From Cervus elaphus (lineage: Eukaryota > Chordata > Mammalia > Artiodactyla > Cervidae), in contig NC_057834.1 in assembly GCF_910594005.1 (NCBI RefSeq), positions 104,125,650-104,189,649 of the forward strand: a stretch of 64,000 nucleotides of DNA, given 5' to 3'. The notes beneath the pieces are model-generated. The model was not told where the DNA came from, ran no database searches, and was given only the letters and a program-made list of their open reading frames with translations. This document shows positions 24,031 to 36,130 of the stretch, piece by piece. The translations under genes were made by a program, and so were the position numbers. Positions within the stretch are counted from its first letter, which is position 1; the number at the start of each line of letters is the position of its first letter.

Positions 24031-24291
24031 TGAACACAATGGCATTTTATAATAGCACTGATCCACAATGGATTTGGAGGTGGAGAGGGATTTCTTCTTA
24101 AATACGCATTGTTTAAGAAGCATTATTCTCATAATATCATTGCACATAATACAATGTACTTTGTTTTAATTTCTCTTTTCTCGCTAAGAAGATGTGGACT
24201 GAAGGCAGACAGGGAAACTCCATGTAACTTCAGCTTTTAAGTCCCATTGCCTAGCCTCTGACCTGACAAATAGCAGACAATAATACATTGA

Positions 24292-24526
24292 CTAGGACTT
24301 CGCAGGTGGTTCTGGTAAAAAAAAAAAATCCCACCAGCCAATGCAGGAGACACAAGAGACCCAGGTTTGATCCCTGGGTTAGGAAGATCCCCTGAATAGG
24401 AAGTGGCAACCCCCTCCAGTATTCCTGCCTGGAAAGTTCCATGGACAGAGTAGCATGGCGAGTTATAGTCCTTGGTGTTGCAAAGAGTCAGACATAACTG
24501 AGCGACTGAGCGGTAACATCAGCAGC
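24292..24526 (+). mobile_element. Bov-tA SINE
   Basis: The SINE has an oligo-A expansion inside its head (24316-24328). Its flanks AATACATTGA (24282-24291) and AATACACTGA (24527-24536) are a target duplication with one mismatch. Confidence 0.87.
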
Positions 24527-24539
24527 AATACACTGAACA

Positions 24540-26200
24540 CACATGTAGGGCCAGGCATATCACCCTGGGCTATGTATGTTGAAGATAAGACGAAGGTCTT
24601 TGTACTGCTTGAACAGAGCACCTCTAACCCATATCCCCTTTGAGTGAATTCTGGATGGCTTCCAGAACTTGTGGGGAGGTGGAGATGACAAATGAGATTG
24701 TCAAACGCCGCCTTTCCCCCAAATAGCACCAGGACAACCTGTTGTTAAGACAAGCCTGAGTTCATTCTTTTCTCAGTGAGACAGAATCTTAGTAGTATCT
24801 TGGGGAGGAGAAGGCAAAAGCAGGATGTCTATAGTGTTCTGGAGTCTGTTTCAGAAGCTCTTTCAAGGAAGGGCTTGGTTAGGATTGGGTAAAAATCACA
24901 AAATAAGAGTTTAAGATTGATGGCCTCAGCAGGAGAAGCAGCAAAGATTCAAAGAATTTTGGAAAGTAAATTGTCAGTTGATGTTTTCTGTTGAAAAGTT
25001 GAATAACTGAATGTTCATTTAAATCTATTTTTTTTTTTAACTTGCAGGAACAAGCAATAGTTTCAACTTTCATCTTCTGGGCATGAGTTCTCTGAAATAA
25101 TCAACTCTTGTTGATGCAGAAAGTAGAATAGGAAAATTCTGTTACTGTAGATAGTCTCTGGGTGGTTGTAGATGGTTTCAGTTCTCTTGAATCAGGTGAC
25201 CCACCTGAGAGAGGAGACGGTGGGGGATGCTCAGAGCTGGAGGGCCCAGATATGATCAACCGCTTATCAGGATGCTAAAAAAAAATCTTGCAATGGGAAA
25301 CCTTTGTCCTCGTAGCCATGTAACACAATAATGTAATTTGAATGTATGCTCACTGTTCTCTTGGCATTGACTTTTCATCACTGACCCCAGTGGAACCGCT
25401 TTGTTCTCTCTCCTCCACCTTCCCTCTCCTGAACATGGTGTAGCTTTGACTCAATTATGGGGCTAGATAGGTGTCTAAAATCTGGTTAGGCTTCCCCTTT
25501 TTATCCCAGAGCCCACCATGGCCAGTGTGAACATTTGCTGGTAGGTAAGTCACAAAAGACTGTATGGGTGACCTTTTCCATCTCTCTCCAGGGTCAGGAG
25601 ATCTTCCCAGAAGCTTCCAATGTGATTATCCTGCTGCAGACATCAGGCAAAATGAGCAGGCCTAGAAGGGGTAAATGCTGTGTCTGGCCCCAGACAAGAA
25701 GATCTAATCTGATTTGTAAGCAGGAAGAAAATAGCTCTCTCTGAAGAAACACCAGGCCTGATTTATCTAGATTTGTATTGGGAGTGGGACGTGGGGCGGG
25801 TGGGGGGTGGGTGGTAGTTGTAGATAACTAACATTGATTGAGGGCCTGCAAGCCATTTTTATACACATCACATCATGGAAAACTCAGCATATCCACAATC
25901 TTTGAAATCAAATAATATTTTAGTATGCTGAGAGACCTCTGTTTAAAAGAAATTTGTAGCAAATCTTTTCTAAAATTAGAACATCTGCTTGTTTTTTTTT
26001 TTTTTTTCTAGTTGACTTCTCTTTGACAAAAGACATCAGTTAATATCTTCCACTGAACACATGCTACCCAGATAGGTAAGGTGAAGTTTGACCTCCTAGT
26101 CTCAATAATAGCAACAACGATTCTCTAATATTTTGTTTGCTAATTGTGAATAAAATGAAAAGATCTGAAGGGTGAAGAGTCCATTCTCTTCAGAATTTGC
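24540..26200. other. Intergenic stretch without recognised genes
   Basis: Nothing with coding or RNA-gene character was found. It contains oligo-T runs (25029-25038, 25992-26007) and a G-rich tract at about 25783-25818. Confidence 0.6.
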
Positions 26201-27180
26201 TTCCCATCAGTGCTTCCATTTGGCTCTCTAACCCTCACTAGTTTAGTATTAGCAGTGAGGGCATCCTCTAGAAAGGGGTGTCTTCACCTCCACCCCACCC
26301 TCCTCCACCAGTGTTCAGGCTTGCTTCCTTGTAGCTCAATGCAGCTCTGGCCCTTGGCTTCTGTGACTGCTCTCACGGTCTCCTCCTCCAGATCCTTTTC
26401 TTGGGCTCCTCTGTTAAAATCCCTTTATATACAGTTTCATCCTCAACTCCTCCTCTCTTCCCTTCTCTCCCTTAGAACATCAGGACTCCTGTGATTACTT
26501 CCATGCAAACCACCTCAGTCCTGCTTCTCTGTCCTGACCCTCCGAGCTCTGTTCACCCATTCATCTCACCTGACTTGAGTTCTGATCATGCAGGTGTCCC
26601 TGGCATCTTGCCCCATCCACTGCATCTGGCATCCTAGTCCTAGCATCTCCAGAACCCCTTCTGAGCTTGTGGCATACTACACTAAAAAAGCCTACCATCA
26701 AGTACTTCCCTCAGACTACAGAAATTCTTTAGCCTTGTAGTCAACTTTAGCCTTGTATTCAAGATCCAGCTGGTCTGTCTTCCAAATGTCTACATGCGTG
26801 CTAAGTTGCTTCAGTTCTATGTAGTTCTTTGCAACTCTGTGGACTGTGGCTCACCAGGCTCCTCTGTCTGTGGGATTCTCCAGGTGAAAATACTGGAGTG
26901 GGTTGCCATGCCCTACTCCAGGGGATCTTCCTGGCCCAGGGATGGAACCTGCCTCTCCATCAGCATTTGCATTGCAGATGGGTTCTTTACCACTAAGCCA
27001 CCTGGGGAGCCCCTCCAAAGGTCTACCACTACCCTATTGCCATACATTCCAGCTAGAAAATATCCCTAATCTTTCCCTATATCTGAGAATTTCTTACAAT
27101 TTTCCCTCAGTTATTACAATCTTTCATGTCCTATTTCTGCATGCTCAGATCTCACCCAGCATTCTTATCTAGTCCTTTGT
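26200..27180 (+). repeat. Probable L2-derived sequence interrupted by a SINE
   Basis: Pyrimidine-rich phrases such as ttgtattcaagatccagctg and actgctctcacggtctcctc resemble L2 sequence, but they are weak. The Bov-tA at 26794-27013 sits within it. Confidence 0.4.
26794..27013 (-). mobile_element. Bov-tA SINE with 13-bp target-site duplication
   Basis: An antisense SINE is flanked by TCCAAATGTCTAC (26781-26793) and TCCAAAGGTCTAC (27014-27026), a direct repeat with one mismatch. Confidence 0.92.
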
Positions 27181-27354
27181 GTTTAAAGTCTCTTGGAAAG
27201 TACTTATAATAAATATAGTAGACATGCACAATAAATTCCAAAAGCTATCTCCAGTGAGTGTAATATCCTGGAAGTTAAACTGAAGATGCATATCCACTAC
27301 TTCACTGGAAAGCTCAGTTATATTAATTGTCATTAAAGAGAAAAAATACATGAA

Positions 27355-27484
27355 GGGACCTCTCCTGGCAGTCCAGTGGTTAAGACCCTGCACTCCCAAT
27401 ACAGGGAGCATGGGTTCGACACCTGGTTGGAGAACTAAGGTCTTGCACACCCCATTTTGTGACCAAAACAAAGAAATAAAATAA
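27355..27484 (+). mobile_element. CHR-2-type tRNA SINE
   Basis: The head gacctctcctggcagtccag with gttaagaccctgcactccc and an A-rich tail with AAATAAAATAAA matches the CHR family of ruminants and whales. It is distinct from Bov-tA. Confidence 0.8.
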
Positions 27485-27832
27485 AGTATAAAAGGACTCA
27501 CTATTTCAAGAAGTTAGAAAAAGTAAAATAAATTCCAAAGAAAGTAGAATAAGGAGACAGTAAAGTAAAATCAGAAACTAATGATTAAGAAAACAAACAA
27601 GAAAATGTAACTGTAAAAGCTATAACTTTGTAACTCTAAAATTTGAATAGCTGAAAAATATGGATGGTGGTACTATCTGTAAAGAAGAAACAGGAGGGGA
27701 AAAGCACAGCAACACAAAATAATGACAAAGAGAACCTTGCCCGCATGCAGAGGAAGGATAGATAGATGTGAGACTATTATGTACTAATACAATTAGTATA
27801 TTTGAAAATGCAAATAAATCTGATGCTCTTCT

Positions 27833-28920
27833 GTGAAAATATCCCTTACCAAAATTAGGTTAGAAAGACATGGAAAACCTAAAAAAGTTAATGACATAGA
27901 AGAAATTAAGAAAATTCTCTATGACCCACCTCCCAGAGTAATGGAAATAAAAACAAAACTAAAGAAGTGGGACCTAATTAAACTTAAAAGCTTTTGCACA
28001 ACGAAGGAAACTGTAAGCAAGGTGAAAAGACAGCCTTCAGAATGGGAGGAAATAATAGTAAACAAAGCAGCTGATGAAGAATCAATCTCCAAAATATACA
28101 AGCAACTCATGCAGCTCAGTACCAGAAAAGTAAATGACCCAATCAAAAAATGGGCCAAAGAATAAACAAACATTTCTCCAAAGAAGACATACAGATGGCT
28201 AACTAACACATGAAAAGATGCTCAACATCACTCATTATCAGAGAAATGCAAATCAAAACCACAATGAGATACCATCTCATGCTGGTCAGAATGGCTGCCA
28301 TGAAAAAGTCTACAAACAATAAATGCTGGAGAGGATGCGGAGAAAAGGGAACCCTCTTACACTGTTGGTGGGAATGCAAACTAGTACAGCCACTATGGAG
28401 AACAGTGTGGGGATTCCTTAAAAAACTGAAACTAGAACTGCCATATGACCCAGCAATCCCACTACTGGGCATACACACCAAGGAAACCAGAATTGAAAGA
28501 GAAAAGTGTACCCCAATGTTCATCGCAGCACTGTTTACAATATCTAGGACAGGGAAGCAACCTAGATGTCCAACGGCAGACAAATGGATAAGAAAGTTGT
28601 GGTACATATACACAATGGACTATTACCCAGCCATTAAAAAGAACACATTTGAGTCAGTTCTAATGAGGTAGATGAAACTAGAGCTATTATACAGAGTGAA
28701 GTAAGTCAGAAAGAAAAACACCAATACAGTATATTAACACATATATATGGAATTTAGGAAGATGGTAACAATGACCCTATATGCAAGGCAGCAAGAGACA
28801 CAGAGGTAAAGAACAGACTTTTGGACTCTGTGGGAGAAGGTGAGGGTGGGATGGTTTGAGAGAATAGCATTGAAACATATATATTACCATATGTGAAAGA
28901 AAAAAAAAAAAAACAAAAGA
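27833..28920 (+). mobile_element. Ruminant L1 3' end (ORF2 C-terminal remnant, 3' UTR, poly-A)
   Basis: A 110-codon frame (27833-28165) contains PPRVMEIKTK and KWDLIKLKSFCTTKETVSK. A second frame (28210-28671, 153 codons) contains MKRCSTSLIIREMQIKTTMR, GCGEKGTLLHCWWECK and YDPAIPLLG. Both are L1 ORF2 C-terminal signatures. The two frames differ in phase, with a stop between them, so the copy is dead. A 3' UTR and an A-run at 28901-28914 follow. Confidence 0.93.
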
Positions 28921-29504
28921 ACCAACTCCAGATAACCACAATTTGGGACCACAACATCAAGTACCTTGGAGCAACTGTGCAATACTTGACAATCCTAGAC
29001 TTGTGTGCCTATCTGTGTGTGATGGTCCTGATAACCCAGCTAGGAAGCAGTAAAATCATAGTTCAAAGAAGGTCCTGGCATAGGGCCAAATTTGGTCCTA
29101 GAAACTGCAAGGTGAAATAAGTCTACATGAGCAGACAAAACAAAGTAGAATAAGCAAGTGCAGGAATAGATAAGATTCAAAAGCGCCAAGCTTTGTGGTG
29201 CTTAATTTTAAATAATGAAACATTTTAATTTTACCCATAAGGAAAAAGACAACATTTCCCAAGATGGAATGATGATCTACTATGGAGTCTATTACTGGAA
29301 ATTGAGGTGGGGAGCACCTTGGATTACCACCTGAGCAAATGTCTAGAGTTTATCAGCCCATTGCACCAAAAAGCTGGTTGAAGCCAGTAAGTCAAACATG
29401 CAACAAATAAAAAATAGATAAATACCAATGTTTTTAGTTATTGGCACCTAGAGAATGTTTAAGTATTATTTAAGGTAAAATAATGGTGCCACATAAAGAA
29501 GAGG

Positions 29505-29735
29505 CATTTTAACTTTGGACTTTAATAAAAGAGTAAATTCAACAAGGACCTACTGTACAGCACATAGAACTCAATGTTATGTGTGAACCTGGTTGGGAGG
29601 GGGATTTGAGGAAGAATGGATACATGTATATGTATGGCTGAGTCCCTTCACTATTCACCTGAAACTACCACAACACTGTTAATTGGCTATACCCCATAAC
29701 AAAATAAAAAGTTTAAAGTTTGGGGAAAAAAAAAA
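29505..29735 (+). mobile_element. L1 3' UTR fragment with A-rich end
   Basis: The phrases aaggacctactgtacagcac, tacatgtatatgtatggctg and caaaataaaaagtttaaag match the tail of artiodactyl L1 elements. Confidence 0.75.
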
Positions 29736-29737
29736 AG

Positions 29738-29915
29738 TCGCCTTCCAGTGCAGAGGACCTGGGTTTAATTCCTGGTCAGGAAACTAGGATCCCACATTCT
29801 TCCCTAAGCCTGCTCCCCTCAAATAGAGAGAAGCCCAAGGGCCACAATGCAAGATCTTGAGTGCTGCTACTGAGACCAAAAGTAAGGAAATAATAATAAT
29901 TTTTAAAAAGGCAAG
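29738..29915 (+). mobile_element. CHR-type SINE
   Basis: It starts ccttccagtgcagaggacct, continues ggtcaggaaactaggatccc, and ends in an AATAATAATTTTT tail. It lies directly behind the A-rich end of the L1 fragment. Confidence 0.65.
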
Positions 29916-30529
29916 AAGAGGGGATTTTCTAGCTGTTGGATATAGAGCAGTAGCTGAGGTTATGTAGCCCTCAAGAGGACCAGAGATGGGCTGTAGAGGC
30001 TGATGTTTAAAAGCCCACAGGTCTGGCATTTAATAAGGACCTGGAGCTGGAGCCAGGACCAAGCTGCCATCCACAAACAGGAATCTGAGTGTCCTTACAC
30101 CCTCTTAGGTTCTCAGTAAGAAGAGAGAGTTAGTTCTTCAAGACTGGAATCATATAATAGGAATCTTGGGTCTGTACCACATACATGTGGGACCTACATT
30201 CTCAAAGTAGCAAAATCCAAGCCAATCTACAAACATAAAAAATGGTCCTATCTGAATCAGGGGACTCAAAATAGTACCTCAGCAGAGGCAACCAAATGGA
30301 GCTTCCCCAAATGGAGACCCTCCCTACAAGCCAAGTCACATGAGTAGAAATCCCTTGAGCAAGAATTATACCTGTGAGGAAACCCAATGCCATTTAAGTA
30401 CAGTCTATACACTCCTGAAGAAGTAAATCTACTAGAACAATCTAAAAGAGAAATTAAAATAAATACAAAGGAGATGTGAGGATAAAGAAAGAATAGCATC
30501 ATTAAGCATAAATAGGAGGCAATGTTCTA

Positions 30530-30850
30530 CGTTCTGGTAGCTCAACTAGTAAAGAATCCGCCTGCACTGCAGAAGACTGAAGTTTGATCCCTGGGTCAGG
30601 AAGATCCCCTAGAGAAGTGATAGGCTACCTGTTTCAGTATTCATGGGCTTCCCTGGTAGCTCAGATGGTAAAGAATCTGCCTGTTATGCGGGAGACCTGG
30701 TTTGATCCCTGGGTTGGAAAGATCCCCTGGAGGAGGGCAAAGCAACCCACTCCAGTATTCTGGCCTGGAGAATCCCTATGGACAGAGGAACCTGGTGGAC
30801 TACAGTCCATGACATTGCAAAGAGTCAGACAGGAATGAGCAAATAAGCAT
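30530..30850 (+). mobile_element. Two tandem Bov-tA SINEs, the first truncated
   Basis: A first SINE runs from ttctggtagctcaactagta to cagtattcat and stops at 30643. A second, complete SINE starts at gggcttccctggtagctcag (30644) and runs to about 30850. The second appears to have inserted at, or replaced, the second half of the first. Confidence 0.85.
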
Positions 30851-30858
30851 GATTCTAC

Positions 30859-31440
30859 TGTTGTAGTCACACATTCTGGGAAACAAACTCACTCAGAAGG
30901 ACAATGCAGATAGTGGAATGCAGTTTATTACACCAGCGGGCCCAAGGCAGAGTCTCCTCTTAGCCAAGGACCCTGACCAGTTTTTCTGAAAAGCTTATAT
31001 ACCTTAAGTATACCTGCCGAAACCCACCTCTCCAAATTCCCTGAAACTAGTCTGAACAAAGGAAAAGAAAGATACAATCAGAGTTAACCTGTGATTCATA
31101 TGCCTTAAGCCTAGGTAGTTAACAGTGGACAATTATCAATAGGCCTGTGGTCATACCTCAATAAGCATAATAGAACGTATGATTCTATACAGTTACACAG
31201 ATAATTAGGGTATTCTTTTAGGCAACAGAGAGTCTAGGTACAAGCCCTGGGGCTCTTCCATCCAGGGGGCCTGGTTTTCCAGTTGGTATGTCATTGCCAT
31301 AGATACTGGGCATATAGCTCAAAGTCCACAGTCTGGCCCAAGATGGAGTCCTGCTTTCAAGATGGAGCCTGTTCTGTCTGTTTCCTCCTTCATTACCAGC
31401 ATGACTCAAGCCAATAAGGCTTCCACCTTTAGTCACTTGC
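30859..31440 (-). mobile_element. Solo retroviral LTR, antisense
   Basis: Read on the minus strand it carries gtatataagcttttcag (TATA-like) and aataaactgcattccac (poly-A signal), and ends tagtgtgactacaaca-like with CA. The plus strand opens TGTTGTAGTC at 30859. No internal retroviral sequence follows. No clear target duplication was found, so the inner boundary is approximate. Confidence 0.7.
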
Positions 31441-31444
31441 ACTG

Positions 31445-31655
31445 CCAGAATCTTTTCTCTCTGAGAGTTTTCTATTATATTTTGTCCAACCTCCTTTCAA
31501 AGACAATGGGCTGCTTTTCTGGGTGTCTGATGTCCTCTGCTAGTGATCAGAAGTTGTTTTGTGGAGTTTGCTCAGCGTTCAAATGATCTTTCGATGAATT
31601 TGAGGGGGTGAAAGTGGTCTCCCCGTCCTATTCCTCCGCCATCTTCTCTGACAGT
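31445..31655 (-). mobile_element. L1 5'-UTR fragment, antisense
   Basis: On the minus strand the order is gaggaataggacggggagac, aaattcatcgaaagatcatt, aaactccacaaaacaacttc and acccagaaaagcagcccatt. This is the start of the ruminant L1 5' UTR as I recall it. No L1 ORF follows; the sequence passes into the solo LTR. Confidence 0.75.
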
Positions 31656-31700
31656 TTTCTAAACCAGATCCCCATGGACTCACAAGCCTGGTCCCAACTC

Positions 31701-31893
31701 CTTCCCTGGTGGCTCAGTGGTAAAGAGTCCACCTGCCAATGCAGGAGACGTGGGTTAGATACCTGGGTACTGGGTACCAGGCTCCTTTGTCCACGGAATT
31801 TTCCAGGCAGGAATACTGGAGTGGGTTCACCATTACCTTCTTCAGGGAACCTTTCCGACTCAGGGATTGAACCTGTCTGAGCCACCAGGGAAG
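31701..31893. mobile_element. Palindromic SINE chimera
   Basis: A sense Bov-tA head (from CTTCCCTGGTGGCTCAG, 31701-31717) is joined near 31766-31780 to an antisense SINE body. It ends in the exact reverse complement, CTGAGCCACCAGGGAAG (31877-31893). Confidence 0.88.
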
Positions 31894-31903
31894 CTCATAT
31901 AAC

Positions 31904-33135
31904 AGTAAATGTACTGCCTAAAAGCTGAGTCTGCCTTACAAAATCAAGAAGAATGGCGTGGTGTTATCTGCTGACTTGAGGAAGCCACAGTTCTGTTCCC
32001 AGGACTGGCACGAGGATTCAGCTCTGCAAGCTGAGACCAGACCCATAGTGACCCAGCACTTTCCAGTCCCTGGGAACCATGGCTGGCAAAGCCTACCTCA
32101 CTTCAGTTTTATTGAATCCAGTCCTTTTTGATATAAAATTGTCTCATTGGTTTCATCTGAGCCCAAGATGTCCAGTGCCCTCTGATTTGGTATGTGTTCT
32201 GCTGGGCCAGCTTGATTTTTCCAGCATTCATTAGCACTCACCCTAGCCAGTCCTGCTGGTTTCCCAGACAAGTGGCAGGTTTGGAAAAGGTTACCAGTGT
32301 CCTCTCTACAACTGCCTCCTCAGGCACACAAAGGGTACACAGACTCTACTTTGACGCTTTACTAGGTGCTAGTCTGATTTTAGTTTCTAGCTTTGGTTCT
32401 GTGAGATGGAATTAACACTAAGCCAGGAGGTGTGGAGAGAGGGGCAAAGACACAGAAGCTGCAAAGGGATTACATAGTCTCACAGTTCAGCACAAAGTCG
32501 TTGCTCAAGAAAATTAAGCACTCCCCAAAACACCTCTGATTGTGTGTGTGTGTGTGTTTCTTGTGGAAATTAGAGAAATCAGATTGGGAGTGCAGATGAG
32601 AGTGTGGGCTTTCAGTTTTCAGGAAGTACTTTTTTAAAGTGCTTCTCTAGGAAATTGATAGCTTGTCACTAATCAGACCCTACTTGGCTGGCAGGCTTCT
32701 GATGGGGCCAACTGACTCTCACCTGCCATCTCAGCAACTTGCCTGATTGGGGCCTATCCTGACCTCAGACAGTAGTAAGAAATTCCAGCTGAGGACCCTG
32801 CTGTCTATAAGGGACCTTCAATCTTTCGGGTCTCTTACCATGGCCCTTCAGTTACTGATGCCAGGGAAGGGGAAAAATTCCCTTTTCTCTTTTCTTGAGT
32901 TTTTAACAGCTAGGCTAATAATAAAATTGACAGAACATATATTCACAGGAGAGAAGGAAATAAATTTTAATTCACATGAATGGAATCTCATGGAAATAAG
33001 AACTAAGAAGTGGCCAAATTAGGCAACTTTCACAATATTTAGCCAAAGAAATTATAAATTTGTGAGGAATGTTAGTACAAAGAAATTTAGGCTTTGGGTG
33101 CTTAATTAGTAATAATGATGAATCTGGACAGTTCT
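31904..33135. other. Intergenic stretch without recognised features
   Basis: No coding or repeat family was recognised, apart from a short TG run near 32540-32557. A 91-codon frame at 32747-33022 has no recognisable content. Confidence 0.6.
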
Positions 33136-33357
33136 GTTTTGTTGTTGTTTAGTTGCTTAGTTGTGTCCAACTCTTTGCAACCCCATGGACTGAAGCCCAC
33201 CAGGCTCCTCTGTCCATGGGATTTCCCAGGCAAGAATATTGGAAAGGGTTATCATTTCTTTCTCCAGGGGACCTTTCCAGCTCAGGGATTGAACCTATAT
33301 CTCCAGCATATCCTGAATTGTCAGGCAGATTCTTTACCACTGAGCCACCTGGGAAGC
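33136..33357 (-). mobile_element. Bov-tA SINE
   Basis: An antisense SINE, starting with a TTGTTGTTG tail complement and ending at gagccacctgggaagcc. Confidence 0.9.
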
Positions 33358-33901
33358 CTGAGCAGAGTTTGGGCTTGGGGTAGTAAATTCAAATAAGTAA
33401 CAAGATTTGTCTACACAGGCTTCTCAGCTATGAATTCCCTGTCTCTGATGATAAGGGTTTCCTCCTACCTCCAGATGGAGGGAGTGCACCTTTCCCAGGA
33501 GAGATTCATTTCTTGCTTTTCAGGGAGACAGCAGTCAGAACTTCCTACTTGCATTATCTGCTTCTCAAGCAAGTCCAATTAGAAATGATCAATATGCCAT
33601 TGTGACAAATTTGGGGATGGCCCACCCTGAACCCCAACCCTGAGTACTTGCTTCCAGCCTGAGGCTTAAAGAGAATGGAAGGGCCCTATGATCTTAGGCC
33701 TCAGATATCAGGTATAGCTTCCTGGAGGAGGTGAAGCTGACTGCTTTATAGAACTAATTTCCAGGTGATGAGAACAGGTTTTCAGGAGTAGAAATAATGT
33801 ATGGACCAGGCAGAGGAAAAGAGAATACAGCACATTCAAAGAATTGCTGGTTCTGAGAAGCTGTGAGACAGAAAGTGGGCAGGGAACAACTTTTTAAAAA
33901 A

Positions 33902-34390
33902 TGACTTAGACATTGAAGACACAACACAAACTGGCTAGAACCAGCTGGGTCCAAAATGGTGGACAAGTCAACTTCCACTGGACCTTGAGCCACAGTATAC
34001 ACTCACTGTAATACATCATCTGGTAAATGACATACCCACAGGCACCATGACAGTTCCAAGGGTGACCATGAGGGTCAAAGAGTGGACACTGGCCCCAATT
34101 CATGGCAATCTCTGCCCCTTCCTAAAATAACTGGAATACTCCTCTCACTCATTAACCTATGAATTTATCATCCCTATAAAAAACTGACAACTTTGCCCCC
34201 TGGTACCTCTTACATCTGAGATGACCCACACTCTGTCTATGGGGTGTGTATCTCCCTGAATAAACCTTCTTTTGCTTTACTATGGCTTATTCTTGAATTC
34301 TTTCCTACATGATACTAGGAACACACACTTGGGATGTGTCCAGAGATGTGCCTGAGATCTGGGATGTGACTACCCTCTCACACCCCACTT
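33902..34390 (+). mobile_element. Solo ERV-type LTR
   Basis: It shows LTR organisation. A TATA-like cctataaaaaactgac lies near 34173. A poly-A signal within ccctgaataaaccttctttt follows near 34255, and then a TTC-rich U5-like end. No viral genes flank it. Ends and family are uncertain. Confidence 0.65.
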
Positions 34391-34523
34391 TGTTTGCTTC
34401 TGCAAAAAGTTGGATGGAGAAGGACAGGGAAGAAAGAAAGAGGCCAAGAAGTCTCTTTTAAAGTCTCTGTTGTCTTAAGTTTTACAATTGTTTTAGCTGT
34501 CTCATCAGCACATGTAATTTTTT

Positions 34524-34719
34524 AAAGACCCTGTTGGTTAGAAAGATTGAAGGTAGGAGGAAAAGGGGATGGCAGAGGATGAGATGGTTGCATGGCATCA
34601 CTGACTCAATGGACATGAGTTTGAACAAGCTCCAGAGATGATGAAGGACAGGGAACTCTGGCATGTTGCGGTCCATGGGGTTGTAAAGAGTCTGACACGA
34701 CTGAGTGACTGAACAACAA
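34524..34719 (+). mobile_element. BovB 3' fragment at the outer edge of duplication copy 2
   Basis: The phrases gaccctgttggttagaaaga, gatgagatggttgcatggc and gacacgactgagtgactgaa belong to the BovB 3' end. It lies where similarity between the two duplicated arms stops. Confidence 0.87.
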
Positions 34720-35039
34720 TTCAGCCCACACCATCCATAAACATGAATACGTAGGAAACTGAAATTAAAAACAAACATAATAGAAGCATTCTGACTGCAC
34801 AATGTCAAATCACTGTGAAGTTTCTAGCCACATTCTGAGTGGCACTGATGTGGAGCTTATGAGAGCTGCTGGTCATCCCTCCAGATTTGTGCGTATCTGT
34901 GGTGGTCCTGGGGGCAGAGGTCACGGAGGCTTCCAAGAGGAGGTTACACTGAGGTGCAATTTTAAGAAATGGTAGGCATTAACTGAGGAAGAGTGAGAGC
35001 TAGACGGAAGAGCATCTTTAGAAGAGAGGAACAAAAATA

Positions 35040-35275
35040 TGTGTTATATGATGAATTGTGTCCCTTCTTCTCCCCAAAACAGATACATTGAAGTCCTAAC
35101 AACTAGTACATCACCATGTGACCTTTTTGAAAATAGGTTCTTTACAGAGGTAGTCCAGTTAAAGTAAGGTACTTAGGGTGGGCCCCAGTCCAGTTTTGAC
35201 TGGCGTCCTTAAAAAACAAACATTTGGACACAGAGATAGACATGCACAGAGGAGGCGATATGAAGACACAGGAGA
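35040..35275 (+). repeat. Old LTR-like relic shared by both duplication arms
   Basis: The phrases gttatatgatgaattgtgtcc, ttgaagtcctaacaactag and agggtgggccccagtccag match a MaLR-like LTR pattern. In copy 1 the equivalent is split by the BovB complex at 19019-22901. Confidence 0.5.
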
Positions 35276-35691
35276 AGATGGCCTGGCTTTTGTTTCCACC
35301 CTGTTCTGGATCTACAGTTCCCTGTTCTACACATAGGACCTTGTTGTTTATCCATCCTACAAATAATTGCATCTGCTAATCCCAAACTCCCAGTCTTTTC
35401 CTCCCCTACTCCCTTGCAACCACATATCTGTTCTCTATATCTGTGAGCCTGTTTTGTAGATAAGTTCATTGTGTCATATTTTAGATTCTACATGTAAGTG
35501 ATATCATATGGCATTGTGTTTCTGTTTTGTAGATAAGATCATTTGTGTCATGTTTTAGATTCCACATATAAGTGACAGCATATGATATTTGTCTTTCTCT
35601 TTCTGACTTTCCTTGCTTAATATGGTAATCTCGAGTTCCATCCATGTTGCTACAAATGACATTATTTCATTCTTATGGCTGAGCAGTGTTA

Positions 35692-35692
35692 C

Positions 35693-35742
<50 letters not shown>

Positions 35743-35780
35743 TATATATGTAACATTATATATATATATATATGCCACAT
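35692..35780. repeat. (TA)n microsatellite
   Basis: A long TA tract in the L1 3' UTR, interrupted by TATGTTATATATGTAAC. The copy 1 counterpart at 16531-16565 is much shorter. Confidence 0.95.
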
Positions 35781-35917
35781 TTTCTTTATCCATTCATCTG
35801 TCATTGTTTCCATATCTTTTGTAAATAATGCTGCTATGAACGAGAGGTGGATGTATCTTTTCAAATTATAGTTTTGTCTGGATATACTCCCAGGAGTGGA
35901 GTTGCTTAATATGCAAA

Positions 35918-36130
35918 CTCTCAGGTGGTGCTAGCAGTAAAGAATCTGTCTGCCAGTGTGGGAGATGTAAGATGTGGGTTCAATCCCTGGGTCATTACAG
36001 TCCTCTGGAGGAGGGCTTGGTAACCCACACCAGTATTCTTGCCTGGAGAATCCCATGGACAGAGGAGCCTGGTGGACTACAGTACACAGGGTTGTACTGG
36101 GTTGGAGATGACTGAAGTGACTTAGCATGA
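35918..36130 (+). mobile_element. Bov-tA SINE inside the copy 2 L1
   Basis: A SINE from ctctcaggtggtgctagcag to gactgaagtgacttagcatg. It is flanked by ATGCAAAC and ATGCCAAC, a likely decayed target duplication. It is absent from copy 1. Confidence 0.87.

Noticed and set aside
35686..35871. Frame encoding an Ile/Tyr-rich peptide
   Set aside because: It is a translation of the TA microsatellite.
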